A stretch of DNA of 64,000 nucleotides from Micromonospora sp. MP36 (lineage in GTDB: Bacteria > Actinomycetota > Actinomycetes > Mycobacteriales > Micromonosporaceae): contig NZ_VSFA01000002.1 of assembly GCF_008119785.1 (NCBI RefSeq), positions 310,001 through 374,000 on the forward strand, in the 5' to 3' direction. This document shows positions 31,817-40,367 of this stretch, piece after piece. The notes beneath the pieces were generated by a model, which did no database searches, was not told the origin of the DNA, and saw only the letters and a list, made by a program, of their open reading frames with translations. Within the stretch, counting starts at the first letter, position 1, and each line of letters starts with the position of its first letter. Made by a program: the position numbers and the translations under genes.

Positions 31817-32575
31817 TCAAGCGTGCGAGAGGGCGAAGGCGACCAGGAAGCCGAGGACGGTGATCAGGCCGACCAGCAGGTGCGCGTCCTCGAACGCCTC
31901 CGGGACCATGGTGTCGGTGATCATGGCGAGGATGGCGCCCCCCGCCAGTGCGGTGATGCCGGCCAGCACCTCGGGTGGCGCGCCGCCGAGCAGCGCGTAC
32001 CCGGCCAGCGCCGCCACCCCGCTGACCAGGGCGATCGCCGTCCAGAGCAGGAAGACGTACCGCCTGGTCCGGCCGGCCCGGCGCATGCCGGCGGCGCTGG
32101 ACAGCCCCTCCGGCACGTTGCTCAGGAAGACCGCGATCACCGTGACCAGGCTGACCGGGCCGCCGGTGAGCAGGCTGGCGCCGATCACCACCGACTCCGG
32201 TACGCCGTCCAACAGCGCGCCCACCGCGATCGCCGTACCGGAGCCGGGCTGCTCCTGCTCGGAGGGCTGCTCCTCGCCGGAGCGCTTGCGGTGCCGCGCG
32301 CCGCGCCGGGCCAGCAGCACGTTCGCTCCGGTGTACGCGAGCGCCCCGGCCACCGCCCCGATCACGGTCGGTGTGAGGCCGCCCCGCTCGTGCGCGTCGG
32401 CGATCAGCTCGAACGAGACGGCGGAGAGCAGCACCCCCGCGCCGAACGCCATGATCGACGCGATGATCCGGCGCGGCACCCGCGCGAAGTATCCGGCGAC
32501 CGCGCCGATCAACAGGGCGGACCCGGCCAGCAGACCCCAGAAACCCGCTTCCAGCCACTGCGGCACGGGCAGCAC
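31817..32575 (-). CDS. ZIP-family metal transporter
   Basis: A 252-residue eight-helix transporter. The conserved helix IV-V motifs GALLDGVPESVVIG and SNVPEGLSSA hold polar/metal-binding residues. The loop after helix III is charged rather than His-rich (RHRKRSGEEQPSEQEQ), so the substrate metal (zinc, iron or another) is open. It starts with GTG 32575. It converges on the epimerase across the palindromic element. Confidence 0.88.
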   Translation of the reverse strand: MLPVPQWLEAGFWGLLAGSALLIGAVAGYFARVPRRIIASIMAFGAGVLLSAVSFELIADAHERGGLTPTVIGAVAGALAYTGANVLLARRGARHRKRSGEEQPSEQEQPGSGTAIAVGALLDGVPESVVIGASLLTGGPVSLVTVIAVFLSNVPEGLSSAAGMRRAGRTRRYVFLLWTAIALVSGVAALAGYALLGGAPPEVLAGITALAGGAILAMITDTMVPEAFEDAHLLVGLITVLGFLVAFALSHA

Positions 32576-32605
32576 CCTACGCCCGCCCCAGCGACGGAGA
32601 CCAGG

Positions 32606-33805
32606 TCAGAAATCGGCGAACAGATAGGGCAGCTGGCGCGGGAAGATGCGGCGCAGCTCGGCGGCCGCGTCCACCGGCACCACGCCGAGCCCCCGGATGG
32701 CGACCTCCGCCGGGTCGAGCACCCCGTACGCCAGGGCGCTGAGCCCGGCGGCGGTGAGCGTCGCGGTGGGGACGGTGCCGACGGCGGCGGCGTCGCTGGG
32801 CAGCACCTCCAGCTGCCCGGTGGCCCCGTCGAGCAGGTGGGTGCCGGCCAGCCACCGGTCGCCGACCAGTTCCACGGTGACCCGGCCGGTGCCGGCCGGC
32901 AGGCCGGCGAGCGCGTCCAGGCTCAGCAGCCGGGCCATCGGCGCCGGTGACCCGGGCCGGGACACCCGCGCCTCGACGTGCACCGCCAGGTCGGCGAGCC
33001 ACAGTTCGGGCAGCTCGTCGGCGGGCAGCTGGACGCGGACCCGCTCCACCTGGTCGACGTGGCGGGCGAAGAACTGGAGCAGCGACGCCCGGGCGTACGG
33101 GTCGCCGGCGAGCAGGTCGTCGGCGATCAGCTCGCCGCCGTGGTCGTCGATGCGGTAGGTGACCGCGCCGACCGTCGCGCCGTCGCGGACGACGGTGAGC
33201 AGCCAACGGTCGTCCCGATCGCGCAGCCCGACCGCGCGGAAATCGGGGAAGACGGCGAACCCGTGCCGCTCCGCCAGGCACCGTTCGGTGTACGCGCGCC
33301 ACGCCGGGTAGCCGGCGGCGATCCGCTCCCAGACCACCTCGCCGGGCAGCTCGGCGCGGAGCAGCGGGGCCAGGTCGGCCGGGGAGAAGACCGCGGTACG
33401 CCGGGCGGGCAGCCCGACGTATCCGAAGCGCTCGTAGAACGAGGCGCGGAACGGGTGGAGCGCGGTCAGCTCGTGCCCCTCGGCGCGCATCTCGTCGAGG
33501 AGCTGGTGCAGCAGCGCCCGGACGTGGCCGCGCCGGCGGGCCAGCGGATGGGTGGCCACGCCGGCCACGCCGGCCATCGGCAGGACGCGTCCGCGCAGGT
33601 TCTGCCGCATCGGGATCGCCGTGGCGGCGGCCATCGCGCCGCCGTCCTCCTCGACGACCAGCGTCCGGTTGCCCGCGTTGTACGGCAGGTACTCCCGGTA
33701 CTGGTCGAGCCGGTTCGGCCCCATCGGCGACGCCTCGAACGCGTACGCCTGGAGCGGGAAACTGTGGGTGAGGCGTTCCTCGGCGGCCAGCCGGCGGATG
33801 ATCAT
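32606..33805 (-). CDS. Eis-like GNAT acetyltransferase
   Basis: A 399-residue protein with the three-part Eis architecture: an N-terminal GNAT domain (GVAGVATHPLARRRGHVRAL is the acetyl-CoA loop), a second GNAT-like domain and a C-terminal SCP2-like sterol-carrier fold, ending in F-A-D-F. In Eis proteins the C-terminal carboxylate takes part in catalysis. Family members acetylate aminoglycosides or lysines; the natural substrate here is not known. ATG 33805. Confidence 0.88.
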   Translation of the reverse strand: MIIRRLAAEERLTHSFPLQAYAFEASPMGPNRLDQYREYLPYNAGNRTLVVEEDGGAMAAATAIPMRQNLRGRVLPMAGVAGVATHPLARRRGHVRALLHQLLDEMRAEGHELTALHPFRASFYERFGYVGLPARRTAVFSPADLAPLLRAELPGEVVWERIAAGYPAWRAYTERCLAERHGFAVFPDFRAVGLRDRDDRWLLTVVRDGATVGAVTYRIDDHGGELIADDLLAGDPYARASLLQFFARHVDQVERVRVQLPADELPELWLADLAVHVEARVSRPGSPAPMARLLSLDALAGLPAGTGRVTVELVGDRWLAGTHLLDGATGQLEVLPSDAAAVGTVPTATLTAAGLSALAYGVLDPAEVAIRGLGVVPVDAAAELRRIFPRQLPYLFADF

Positions 33806-33913
33806 CCGTCCATCCCAACCCGGGCGGGCGGCGGGCGCAACCCGATTGCCGTTCAGGTCACCGGCAGGTGCCGGACGTGCTGGCGCCGGCGCAGCCGGGC
33901 GGTGGACACCGGG

Positions 33914-34633
33914 TCAGACCTCGGTGACGTCGGAGACCACGACCGTGACGTTGTCCGGCGCGCCGGCCTGGTGGGCGAGCTTCACCAGCTGCTCGCCGCA
34001 CTGCTGCCGGTCGCCGTACGTGGCCAGCGCCGAGGCGATCGCGATGTCCTCCACGTAGTCGGAGAGGCCGTCGCTGCACAGCAACAGCCGGTCGCCGGGG
34101 ACGACGGTGAGCATCCCGATGGCCGGCGGCGCGTCCGCGCCCTGCACGGCGCGGGTGACCAGGGAGCGCTGCGGGTGGTGCCGGGCCTGGTCGGGGGAGA
34201 GCGCGCCCTGGTCGACCAGCGCCTGCACGAAGGTGTCGTCCCGGGTGAGCTGGGTCAGCGCGGCGTCGCGCAGCAGGTAGCAGCGGGAGTCGCCGACCTG
34301 GGCCAGGACCAGGGTGGCGCCGGCGAGCAGGCCGGCCGTCAGGGTCGTACCCATGCCGTCGCGCGTCGGATCCACCGTGATGGCGGCCCGGATGCGCTGG
34401 TTGGCGGTGCTGACCACGGCGCGCAGCGCGTCGGCGGCCTCGTCGGGGCCGGTCGGCGGGGTCAGCTCGTCCAGGATCCGGATGACGATCTCGCTGGCCA
34501 CCTCGCCGGCGGGCAGGCCGCCCATGCCGTCGGCGACCGCCACCAGGCGGTCACCGGCGAGGGCGGAGTCCTCGTTGTTGGTCCGGATGAGGCCGACGTC
34601 GTTGAGGATGGCCGAGCGGAGGATGAGCGTCAT
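33914..34633 (-). CDS. PP2C-type Ser/Thr protein phosphatase
   Basis: A 239-residue PPM/PP2C phosphatase. Metal-binding motifs are present: NDVGLIRTNNEDS, VAVADGMGG, GMGTTLTAG, VGDSRCYLL, LLCSDGLSDY and APDNVTVVV. It lacks transmembrane and sensory domains, so it is a cytoplasmic phosphatase that may act on Ser/Thr kinase targets such as FHA proteins. A very short frame (18 codons, 33842-33898) follows its stop; coding status unknown. Confidence 0.92.
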   Translation of the reverse strand: MTLILRSAILNDVGLIRTNNEDSALAGDRLVAVADGMGGLPAGEVASEIVIRILDELTPPTGPDEAADALRAVVSTANQRIRAAITVDPTRDGMGTTLTAGLLAGATLVLAQVGDSRCYLLRDAALTQLTRDDTFVQALVDQGALSPDQARHHPQRSLVTRAVQGADAPPAIGMLTVVPGDRLLLCSDGLSDYVEDIAIASALATYGDRQQCGEQLVKLAHQAGAPDNVTVVVSDVTEV

Positions 34634-34737
34634 GGGGTCAAGCTTGCCAAGAAGACCCCACCGCCGTCTCTACGCTACCCGGGGGTACGGCCGAGAAAGA
34701 TTCCGTTGTCCGGGGCGGGCGACCGGGTCCACGCTGG

Positions 34738-35286
34738 TCAGCGGCGCGGGTAGCGCAGCAGGAGGCTGGCCCGTACCTCCTCGTCGCCGACCGCCGCGTA
34801 GCTGTGCGGGACGTCGGAGGTCCAGCGCAGATGCTCGCCGGCCGCGGCGGTCAGCGGGGCGCCCACCGGCCCGGCCCGCAGCACGCCGGCGAAGACGGTG
34901 ACGTGTTCGGTCACCCCGGGCTGGTGTGCGGGGGAGAGCTGGCCCGGGCCGGGGGCGACCCGCATCCGGTAGAGCTCGTAGGTCGCGTCGGTGTCGGTGA
35001 AGACCTCCAGCAGGGTGGCGCTGACCGCCGCGCCGGTGACCGTGGGGGTCGTCGCCGGTTCGGAGAGGACGGCGGTGAGCGGTACGCCGAGCTGCGCGGT
35101 GATCGCGTACAGGGTCTCCAGGGTCGGGTTGCGGGTGCCGTTCTCCAGCCCGGAGAGGGTGGCCTTCCCGACGCCGGCCAGCCGGGCCAGCGTGGAGAGG
35201 GACATGCCCCGCTCCTCGCGGAGGCTGCGGACCCGGCGGCCGACCGTCTCGGGCGCCCGGTCCCGGGCTGGTGGGGCTGCTGCCAT
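34738..35286 (-). CDS. XRE-family regulator with cupin sensor
   Basis: A 182-residue transcription factor. The helix-turn-helix is at about 15-70 (VRSLREERGMSLSTLARLAG, KATLSGLENGTRNPTLETLY). A cupin fold lies at about 90-180 (PGPGQLSPAHQPGVTEHVTV, GEHLRWTSDVPHSYAAVG). Such proteins often control the adjacent transporter; the divergent gene here is a BenE-type transporter. The gap of 81 bases contains repeated CGGAAC half-sites, so autoregulation and co-control are inferred. Confidence 0.88.
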   Translation of the reverse strand: MAAAPPARDRAPETVGRRVRSLREERGMSLSTLARLAGVGKATLSGLENGTRNPTLETLYAITAQLGVPLTAVLSEPATTPTVTGAAVSATLLEVFTDTDATYELYRMRVAPGPGQLSPAHQPGVTEHVTVFAGVLRAGPVGAPLTAAAGEHLRWTSDVPHSYAAVGDEEVRASLLLRYPRR

Positions 35287-35309
35287 GCGGCTATGGTGCT
35301 ACATCGAGG

Positions 35310-35350
35310 CGTTCCGTAAACGGAACGTTCGACGGAATGGCCGACGGAAC
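35310..35350. promoter_or_regulatory. CGGAAC operator array
   Basis: Perfect palindrome CGTTCCG-TAAA-CGGAACG (35310-35327), followed by CGGAAT (35333) and CGGAAC (35345). The three half-sites 35321, 35333 and 35345 are spaced exactly 12 bases. It lies between the divergent XRE regulator and BenE starts and is the likely binding region of that regulator. Confidence 0.6.
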
Positions 35351-35367
35351 GACGGCGGGAGGATGGC

Positions 35368-36588
35368 GTGGCGGGTCGACTTCAACCGGTCCTGGCCGGT
35401 GTGGTGACCGCGCTGGTCGGATTCGCCAGCTCGTTCACGGTGGTGCTGGCCGGGCTGCGGGCGGTCGGCGCGGACCAGGCGCAGGCCGCCTCCGGCCTGC
35501 TCGCGCTCTGCCTAGCCACCGGCGGCTGCGCGGTCTGGCTGGGCCTGCGGCACCGGCTGCCCCTGGCGATCGCGTGGTCCACCCCGGGCGCGGCGCTGCT
35601 GGTCGCCACCGGTCCGGTGCCCGGCGGGTGGCCGGCGGCGGTCGGCGCGTTCCTGCTCACCGGCCTGCTGATCGCCGCCGCCGGCCTGGTCCCGGCGCTC
35701 GGCCGGGCGGTCGCCGCGATCCCCGCCCCGGTCGCCAGCGCCATGCTCGCCGGGGTGCTCCTGCCGCTCTGCACCGCGCCCGTCCGGGCCCTCGTCGAGG
35801 TGCCCAGGCTGGCCGGACCGGTGGTGCTCACCTGGCTGGTGCTGCACCGCTTCGCCCGCCGCTGGGCGGTGCCGGGCGCGCTGGCCGTGGCGGCCGTGGC
35901 GATCGCGCTGACCGCTTCCGGGCCGACCCGGGCGCAGCTCGCCCCGACCATCGCGCTGACCGCGCCCACCTGGACCCTGCCCGCGGTGGTCGGCCTCGCG
36001 CTGCCGCTGTTCCTGGTCACCATGGCCGCGCAGAACGTGCCCGGCACGGCCGTCCTCGCCGGCTACGGCTATCGCGCCCCGCTGGGCTCCGCGCTCCGGG
36101 TGACCGGCCTCGCCACCGCGCTCGGCGCGCCGGCCGGCGGGCATGCGGTGAACCTGGCCGCGATCACCGCCGCGCTGGCTGCCGGCCCCGACGCCCACCC
36201 CGACCCGGAGCGGCGGTGGATCGCCTCGGTCACCGCCGGGATCGGCATGGCGCTGCTCGGCCTCGGTGCCGGGGTGGCGACCGCCCTGGTGCTGCTCTCC
36301 CCGCCGATCCTGGTCGAGGCGGTGGCCGGGCTCGCGCTGCTCGGTGCGCTGGCCGGCGCGGTCTCGGCGGCCGTCGCCGAGCCGGACGCCCGCGAGGCGG
36401 CGGTGGTCACCTTCGTGGTCACCGCCTCCGGAGTGAGCCTGCTCGGCATCGGCGGTGCGTTCTGGGGCCTGGTCGCCGGCTGGCTGATGCTCCTGCTCTT
36501 CCGCCGCCGCCGGAGTGCCGAGCGTCCGGCACCACCCCCGACGGACCCGTCCGCCGCCGAGCCGGCCACCCCGGCGCGGGTCGCCTGA
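35368..36588 (+). CDS. BenE-family transporter
   Basis: A 406-residue polytopic membrane protein of the BenE (benzoate/proton symporter) family, with about 12 helices. The family blocks include FASSFTVVLAGLRAVGADQ and AIAWSTPGAALL, then VTMAAQNVPGTAVLAGYG and GAPAGGHAVNLAAITAAL. GTG 35368 follows GGGAGG by five bases. Divergent from an XRE-cupin regulator. The actual substrate is not known; benzoate is the name-giving one. Confidence 0.87.
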   Translation: MAGRLQPVLAGVVTALVGFASSFTVVLAGLRAVGADQAQAASGLLALCLATGGCAVWLGLRHRLPLAIAWSTPGAALLVATGPVPGGWPAAVGAFLLTGLLIAAAGLVPALGRAVAAIPAPVASAMLAGVLLPLCTAPVRALVEVPRLAGPVVLTWLVLHRFARRWAVPGALAVAAVAIALTASGPTRAQLAPTIALTAPTWTLPAVVGLALPLFLVTMAAQNVPGTAVLAGYGYRAPLGSALRVTGLATALGAPAGGHAVNLAAITAALAAGPDAHPDPERRWIASVTAGIGMALLGLGAGVATALVLLSPPILVEAVAGLALLGALAGAVSAAVAEPDAREAAVVTFVVTASGVSLLGIGGAFWGLVAGWLMLLLFRRRRSAERPAPPPTDPSAAEPATPARVA

Positions 36589-36595
36589 TCAGGCG

Positions 36596-36955
36596 TCACT
36601 CCTCCTCGGGCAGTTCCGCAGCCGGGACGTCGAGGCGTACGCCGTCGTCGGTGACGGCCGTGATCCGGTCGGCCAGCACGTAGACCGCGCCGGTGCGGGC
36701 CAGTTCGGTGGAGACCTTGAGGTATCCGGTACGCAGCAGTCGGGCGGCCAGGTCGGCGGGGACGTCCGGTTCCTCGACCGCCGCCGACTCGATCAACTCG
36801 TCCAGGCTGCCGCCCGGGTCGACCCCGGCGGGTGCCTGCACCGTCACCGCGTTCGGGTCGCCGCGCTGGACGAGATCCACGGTGCCGACCTCGGCGCCGG
36901 TCGAGTCGACCACTCGCATGCCCGTGGTGACCCGGGAAATCACCTGCTGACTCAT
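36596..36955 (-). CDS. PRC-barrel-like small protein
   Basis: A 119-residue soluble protein with a PRC/DUF2171-like core: VTTGMRVVDSTGAEVGTVDL at the start and a C-terminal repeat of the same kind, GAVYVLADRITAVTDDGVRL. PRC-barrel folds bind protein or nucleic-acid partners; the role is unknown. It ends in PEEE. It is upstream of nothing obvious and separated by 30 bases from the SOS-box gene's stop. Confidence 0.65.
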   Translation of the reverse strand: MSQQVISRVTTGMRVVDSTGAEVGTVDLVQRGDPNAVTVQAPAGVDPGGSLDELIESAAVEEPDVPADLAARLLRTGYLKVSTELARTGAVYVLADRITAVTDDGVRLDVPAAELPEEE

Positions 36956-36985
36956 GCCGTCAGCGGTTCCCGGGCCGGCCCGGCG

Positions 36986-37234
36986 CTAAACGGGCGGGGT
37001 CCAGCCGCTGGGCGGACGGGGCGAGAGCTCGCGCCAGGCGTCCGTCCCCTCCAGCAGCGCCCGGACCGTCTCCTCCGCCTCCTCCGCGCTGCCGTACTCG
37101 TAGAACTGGGAGATCCCCTCGGCGCCGCCGGCGCGCTGCTCGACGTGCCAGCGGTCGCCGTCGACCCGGAGGAAGACGTCCCGCCGGGCCAGCCGCCCCC
37201 ATTTCCCGTTCCACCAGTGCCTGCGCTGCTCCAT
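36986..37234 (-). CDS. Small conserved protein under a LexA-type box
   Basis: An 82-residue soluble protein with Trp-rich start (MEQRRHWWNGKWG), a beta segment (DVFLRVDGDRWHVEQRAGG) and a Glu-rich helix (SAEEAEETVRALLEG). No family recognised. A TAGAGT -10 box (37247-37242) seven bases before the ATG indicates a leaderless message, and it abuts an SOS-box palindrome. Expression after DNA damage is predicted. Confidence 0.65.
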   Translation of the reverse strand: MEQRRHWWNGKWGRLARRDVFLRVDGDRWHVEQRAGGAEGISQFYEYGSAEEAEETVRALLEGTDAWRELSPRPPSGWTPPV

Positions 37235-37247
37235 GACCGGGACTCTA

Positions 37248-37263
37248 TCGAACATGTGTTCGA
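37248..37263. promoter_or_regulatory. LexA (SOS) box
   Basis: TCGAACATGTGTTCGA is a perfect 16-base palindrome fitting the actinobacterial SOS box TCGAAC-4-GTTCGA. It directly adjoins the -10 box of the 82-residue protein gene on the minus strand. Confidence 0.75.
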
Positions 37264-37270
37264 CACGCGT

Positions 37271-37299
37271 CGGCCCCCGTGGGATTCCCACGGGGGCCG
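37271..37299. terminator. Strong bidirectional hairpin after mscL
   Basis: CGGCCCCCGTGGG (37271-37283) pairs perfectly with CCCACGGGGGCCG (37287-37299) around ATT: a 13-base GC stem just past the mscL stop and before the SOS promoter. No U-tract. Confidence 0.75.
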
Positions 37300-37314
37300 G
37301 TGTGCTCGCGTACG

Positions 37315-37773
37315 TCAGCGCGCGGCGGGCGGCTCCTGCCGGCGGCCCAGCACGTCGTCCAGCGCGCCCCGCTGGGCCGGCGTGGCGTGGTTGCCGGCGA
37401 GCAGCGCGTCCCGGATCTCGGTGAGCAGCCGGACCTCCTCGCTCGGCGCCTTCGGCGGCGGCTCCTCGCCGCGCTTGCGCCGCTCGGCGAGCTTGTTCAT
37501 CGGGAAGACGACCAGGAAGTAGAGCACTGCGGCGGTGATCAGGAAGGTGATGGCCGCGTTGACGAACGCGGCCCAGTCCATGAAGTTGCCCTTGCTGATC
37601 TCCCAGGCTCCGGCGAACTGATCTTCGCCGCCGCCGACCAGCTTGATGATCGGCTTCAGGAACGAGTTCGTGAAGGCCGTGACCACGCCCGTGAACGCGG
37701 CGCCGATGACGACACCGACCGCCAGGTCGACGACGTTGCCGCGCATGATGAAGTCTTTGAAGCCCTTGAGCAT
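37315..37773 (-). CDS. mscL: Large-conductance mechanosensitive channel
   Basis: A 152-residue channel that opens on hypo-osmotic shock. N-terminal helix and first membrane helix (MLKGFKDFIMRGNVVDLAVG, VVIGAAFTGVVTAFTNSFL), periplasmic loop (GGGEDQFAGAWEISKG), second helix (FVNAAITFLITAAVLYFLVV) and a charged cytoplasmic end (EEVRLLTEIRDALL) are all present, the normal MscL length. ATG 37773 follows GGGAGAG. Confidence 0.95.
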   Translation of the reverse strand: MLKGFKDFIMRGNVVDLAVGVVIGAAFTGVVTAFTNSFLKPIIKLVGGGEDQFAGAWEISKGNFMDWAAFVNAAITFLITAAVLYFLVVFPMNKLAERRKRGEEPPPKAPSEEVRLLTEIRDALLAGNHATPAQRGALDDVLGRRQEPPAAR

Positions 37774-37813
37774 CCGCTCTCCCGTGCTGTCCGGTATCTC
37801 CGTCCGGGACAAC

Positions 37814-38497
37814 CTATGCCCTGGAGGGAGCCTCCAGAAAAGCACCGGCCTCGATCGCCGCCCGGGTCGGATCGCCGTCCCGGATCGCGTCGACCAGCCG
37901 ACCGTGGTCGACGTACCGCTCGGGCTCCAGTGCGTCCCCCATCGCCTGGGCGACGGTGCTGCGCAGCGCGGCGCCGACCGAGGCGTACAGCTCGGCCAGC
38001 ATGGCGTTGTGCGCGGCGGCCACCACCGCGGTGTGCAGCGCGGCGTCCGCCTCGACAAACTCGGGCACCCGGCCGGAGCGCCACGCGGCCTCCCGGGCGG
38101 CGAGCGCCGCGTCGAGCGCCGCCAGGTCCTCGGGGGTACGCCGCAGCGCGGCGAGCCGGGCCGCCTCCACCTCGAAGGCGCGGCGGACCTCGATCACCTC
38201 GGCCATCCGGTCGTCGGTGAGCCGGCGGGCCACCACCGGGGCCAGTTCGTCGGTCGACACCACGTACGTCCCGGAGCCCTGGCGGGGTTCCAGCACCCCG
38301 GCGTGCACCAGGGCGCGGACCGCCTCGCGGACGGTGTTCCGCCCCACGCCCAGCGCGGCGACGAGTTGGGGCTCGGTGGGGATCCGGCTACCCACCGGCC
38401 ACTCGCCGCCGAGGATCCGGGTCCGAAGCTGCTCGATGGTCTGCCGCACCCGGTGCCCACGCGGCGGCACGGCGAGGGAATCAACGGCGCGTGTCAC
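37814..38497 (-). CDS. FadR-type GntR regulator
   Basis: A 227-residue transcription factor. The winged helix is at about 17-85 (RTRILGGEWPVGSRIPTEPQ, LGVGRNTVREAVRAL). The FCD ligand-binding helical domain is at about 105-225 (MAEVIEVRRAFEVEAARLAA, with His residues likely to hold a metal). It is divergent from an MFS exporter gene and is its probable regulator. No effector can be named. Confidence 0.9.
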   Translation of the reverse strand: MTRAVDSLAVPPRGHRVRQTIEQLRTRILGGEWPVGSRIPTEPQLVAALGVGRNTVREAVRALVHAGVLEPRQGSGTYVVSTDELAPVVARRLTDDRMAEVIEVRRAFEVEAARLAALRRTPEDLAALDAALAAREAAWRSGRVPEFVEADAALHTAVVAAAHNAMLAELYASVGAALRSTVAQAMGDALEPERYVDHGRLVDAIRDGDPTRAAIEAGAFLEAPSRA

Positions 38498-38546
38498 CGG
38501 TTACAACTCCTGCCGAAATTCATCCCATGATTGTAGGTTCGAGGTC

Positions 38547-39839
38547 ATGACACCGCCACCCACCTGCGCCGAGGCTCCCGCCGCCGACCAGATCACCGCC
38601 GACGTGACGCCCGGTCCGGCCCCGGCGGCGGCCCCGCCGGCAGCCCGGCGCCCGGCCACGGGCGGCGCGCTGGTGCTGGTCGGCATGCTGCTGGTCGCGC
38701 TCAACCTGCGCGCCGCGGTGACCAGCCTCGGCGCCCTGCTGGACGAGGTACGCGGCGGCCTGGGCCTCTCCGGCGCCATGGCCGGCTTCGTCACCACCCT
38801 GCCCACCATCGCGTTCGCCGGGCTCGGCGCGCTCACCCCGTGGCTGGTCCGCCGCTGGCCGGCCGCCCGGGTGCTGGTGCTGGCGATGGTCGCGCTCACC
38901 GTCGGGCAGGTGCTCCGGGTGGTCACCGACTCGGCGGCGGTCTTCGTGCTCACCAGCGCGCTCGCCCTGGCCGGCATCGCGGTGGCGAACATCCTGCTGC
39001 CGATGCTGGTCAAGCAGCATTTCGCGCACCGCACCGGACTGGTCACCGGGGCGTACACGATGGCCCTGACCACGGGCACGACGGTGGCCGCCGCCTCGGC
39101 GGTGCCGGTGGCGCACGCCTTCGGGTCGTGGCGGGCCGGGCTCGGCGTGTGGGCCGGGATGGCCGCGGTGGCCGTACTCCCGTGGGTGCCGCTGGCGCTG
39201 CGCGCCCGCGCGGCGCGGCGAACCGCGACCCGGGACGCGGCCGTCGCCACCCCGGCGCGGGTGCGGCCGGCCCGGACCCGGCTCGGCTGGGCCATGGCGA
39301 TCTACTTCGGGGCGCAGTCGCTCAGCGGGTACGCGATCATGGGCTGGCTGGCCCAGCTCTTCCGGGACGCCGGCTACGCGCCGGAGACGGCGGGCCTGCT
39401 GCTCGCCGGGGTGACCGCGCTCGGCGTGCCGGTGGCGCTGGCCATGCCGACCCTCGCCGGCCGGCTGCGGACGCTGCGGCCGCTGGTCCTCGCGCTGACC
39501 GCCTTCTCGGCGGCCTCCTACCTCGGTCTGGCCCTCGCGGCGCACGGCCTCGCGCCGCTCTGGGTGCTGCTGCTCGCTCTCGGCCAGGGCGCGTTCCCGC
39601 TGATCCTGACCACCATTGGGCTGCGCGCCCGGACCGCCGAGGGCACCGTGGCGCTGTCGGCCTTCGCGCAGAGCACCGGATACGTCATCGCCGCGCTCGG
39701 ACCGCTGCTGGTCGGCATCCTCTACGAGGCGACCGGAGGCTGGACGGCGCCGATCGGCTTCCTGCTGGTCGCGCTCGCGGTGCAGACGGCAGCGGGGCTG
39801 GTGATCGCCCGCCCCCGCTACATCGAGGACGAGCGCTGA
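38547..39839 (+). CDS. CynX/NimT-type MFS transporter
   Basis: A 430-residue 12-helix transporter with a Pro/Ala-rich N-terminus (1-45). Family-type sequence includes LVALNLRAAVTSLGALLDEV, GLSGAMAGFVTTLPTIAFA, ANILLPMLVKQHFAHRTGLV and YLGLALAAHGL. CynX/NimT members export cyanate or nitroimidazole-like compounds in other bacteria; the substrate here is open. TAGGTT seven bases before ATG 38547 suggests a leaderless transcript. Divergent from the FadR-type regulator. Confidence 0.85.
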   Translation: MTPPPTCAEAPAADQITADVTPGPAPAAAPPAARRPATGGALVLVGMLLVALNLRAAVTSLGALLDEVRGGLGLSGAMAGFVTTLPTIAFAGLGALTPWLVRRWPAARVLVLAMVALTVGQVLRVVTDSAAVFVLTSALALAGIAVANILLPMLVKQHFAHRTGLVTGAYTMALTTGTTVAAASAVPVAHAFGSWRAGLGVWAGMAAVAVLPWVPLALRARAARRTATRDAAVATPARVRPARTRLGWAMAIYFGAQSLSGYAIMGWLAQLFRDAGYAPETAGLLLAGVTALGVPVALAMPTLAGRLRTLRPLVLALTAFSAASYLGLALAAHGLAPLWVLLLALGQGAFPLILTTIGLRARTAEGTVALSAFAQSTGYVIAALGPLLVGILYEATGGWTAPIGFLLVALAVQTAAGLVIARPRYIEDER

Positions 39840-39849
39840 GACGGGACGG

Positions 39850-40206
39850 TCAGGAGGAGGCCGGCGTCGGGTCGCCCGCGACCGCCTGCTCCACCGTCGG
39901 GTAGGTGTGCAGCACCTCGACCAGGCCGCTGACCTCGAGGATGCGGAGCACCCCGCGCTGCGGAGCGGCCAGCCGGACCACCCCGCCGGTGTCGTCGCAG
40001 CTGTTCTTCGCCCGGACGAACACGGACAGACCGGTCGAGTCGCAGAAGGACAGCTCGGCCAGGTCGAAGACGAGGCGGTTGCGCCCCTTGTCCAGCAGGT
40101 CCGTGATCTGGTCCTGCAGCTGCGGTGCCGTCGCCATGTCCAGCTCGCCCGCGACCGACACGACGACCACGTCGCCGCGTTGTTCCGTGTGCACCGTCAG
40201 GGACAT
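39850..40206 (-). CDS. STAS anti-anti-sigma factor
   Basis: A 118-residue STAS-domain protein (MSLTVHTEQRGDVVVVSVAG, ELDMATAPQLQDQI). The phosphorylatable serine is in FCDSTGLSVFV. In partner switching it sequesters an anti-sigma kinase when dephosphorylated. ATG 40206 follows AGGAGG. It is divergent from a SpoIIE phosphatase that could be its activator. A palindrome CGTATCCC-9-GGGATACG (40235-40259) lies in its upstream region. Confidence 0.9.
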   Translation of the reverse strand: MSLTVHTEQRGDVVVVSVAGELDMATAPQLQDQITDLLDKGRNRLVFDLAELSFCDSTGLSVFVRAKNSCDDTGGVVRLAAPQRGVLRILEVSGLVEVLHTYPTVEQAVAGDPTPASS

Positions 40207-40234
40207 ACGCAGACCTCCTGTGTTCGGTTGGAAC

Positions 40235-40259
40235 CGTATCCCACGAGAAGGGGGATACG
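40235..40259. promoter_or_regulatory. Palindrome upstream of the STAS gene
   Basis: CGTATCCC (40235-40242) and GGGATACG (40252-40259) are exact inverted repeats nine bases apart, 29 bases from the start codon. A binding site or a stress-sigma promoter element is possible. Confidence 0.4.
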
Positions 40260-40367
40260 CAGAACGGAGGCCGGCGGGAGTGCTCCCGGTCATTCCTTTG
40301 CCGCGTGACAAGTAGCCCGCAGATTCCGGTGATAGAGTCCGCCCGTCCAGAAACCAGGGAGGTCGTC

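Noticed and set aside
33842..33898. 18-codon frame after the PP2C gene on the minus strand
   Set aside because: Only Arg/His-rich residues and no conservation evidence; too short to call although GAGGT lies upstream.
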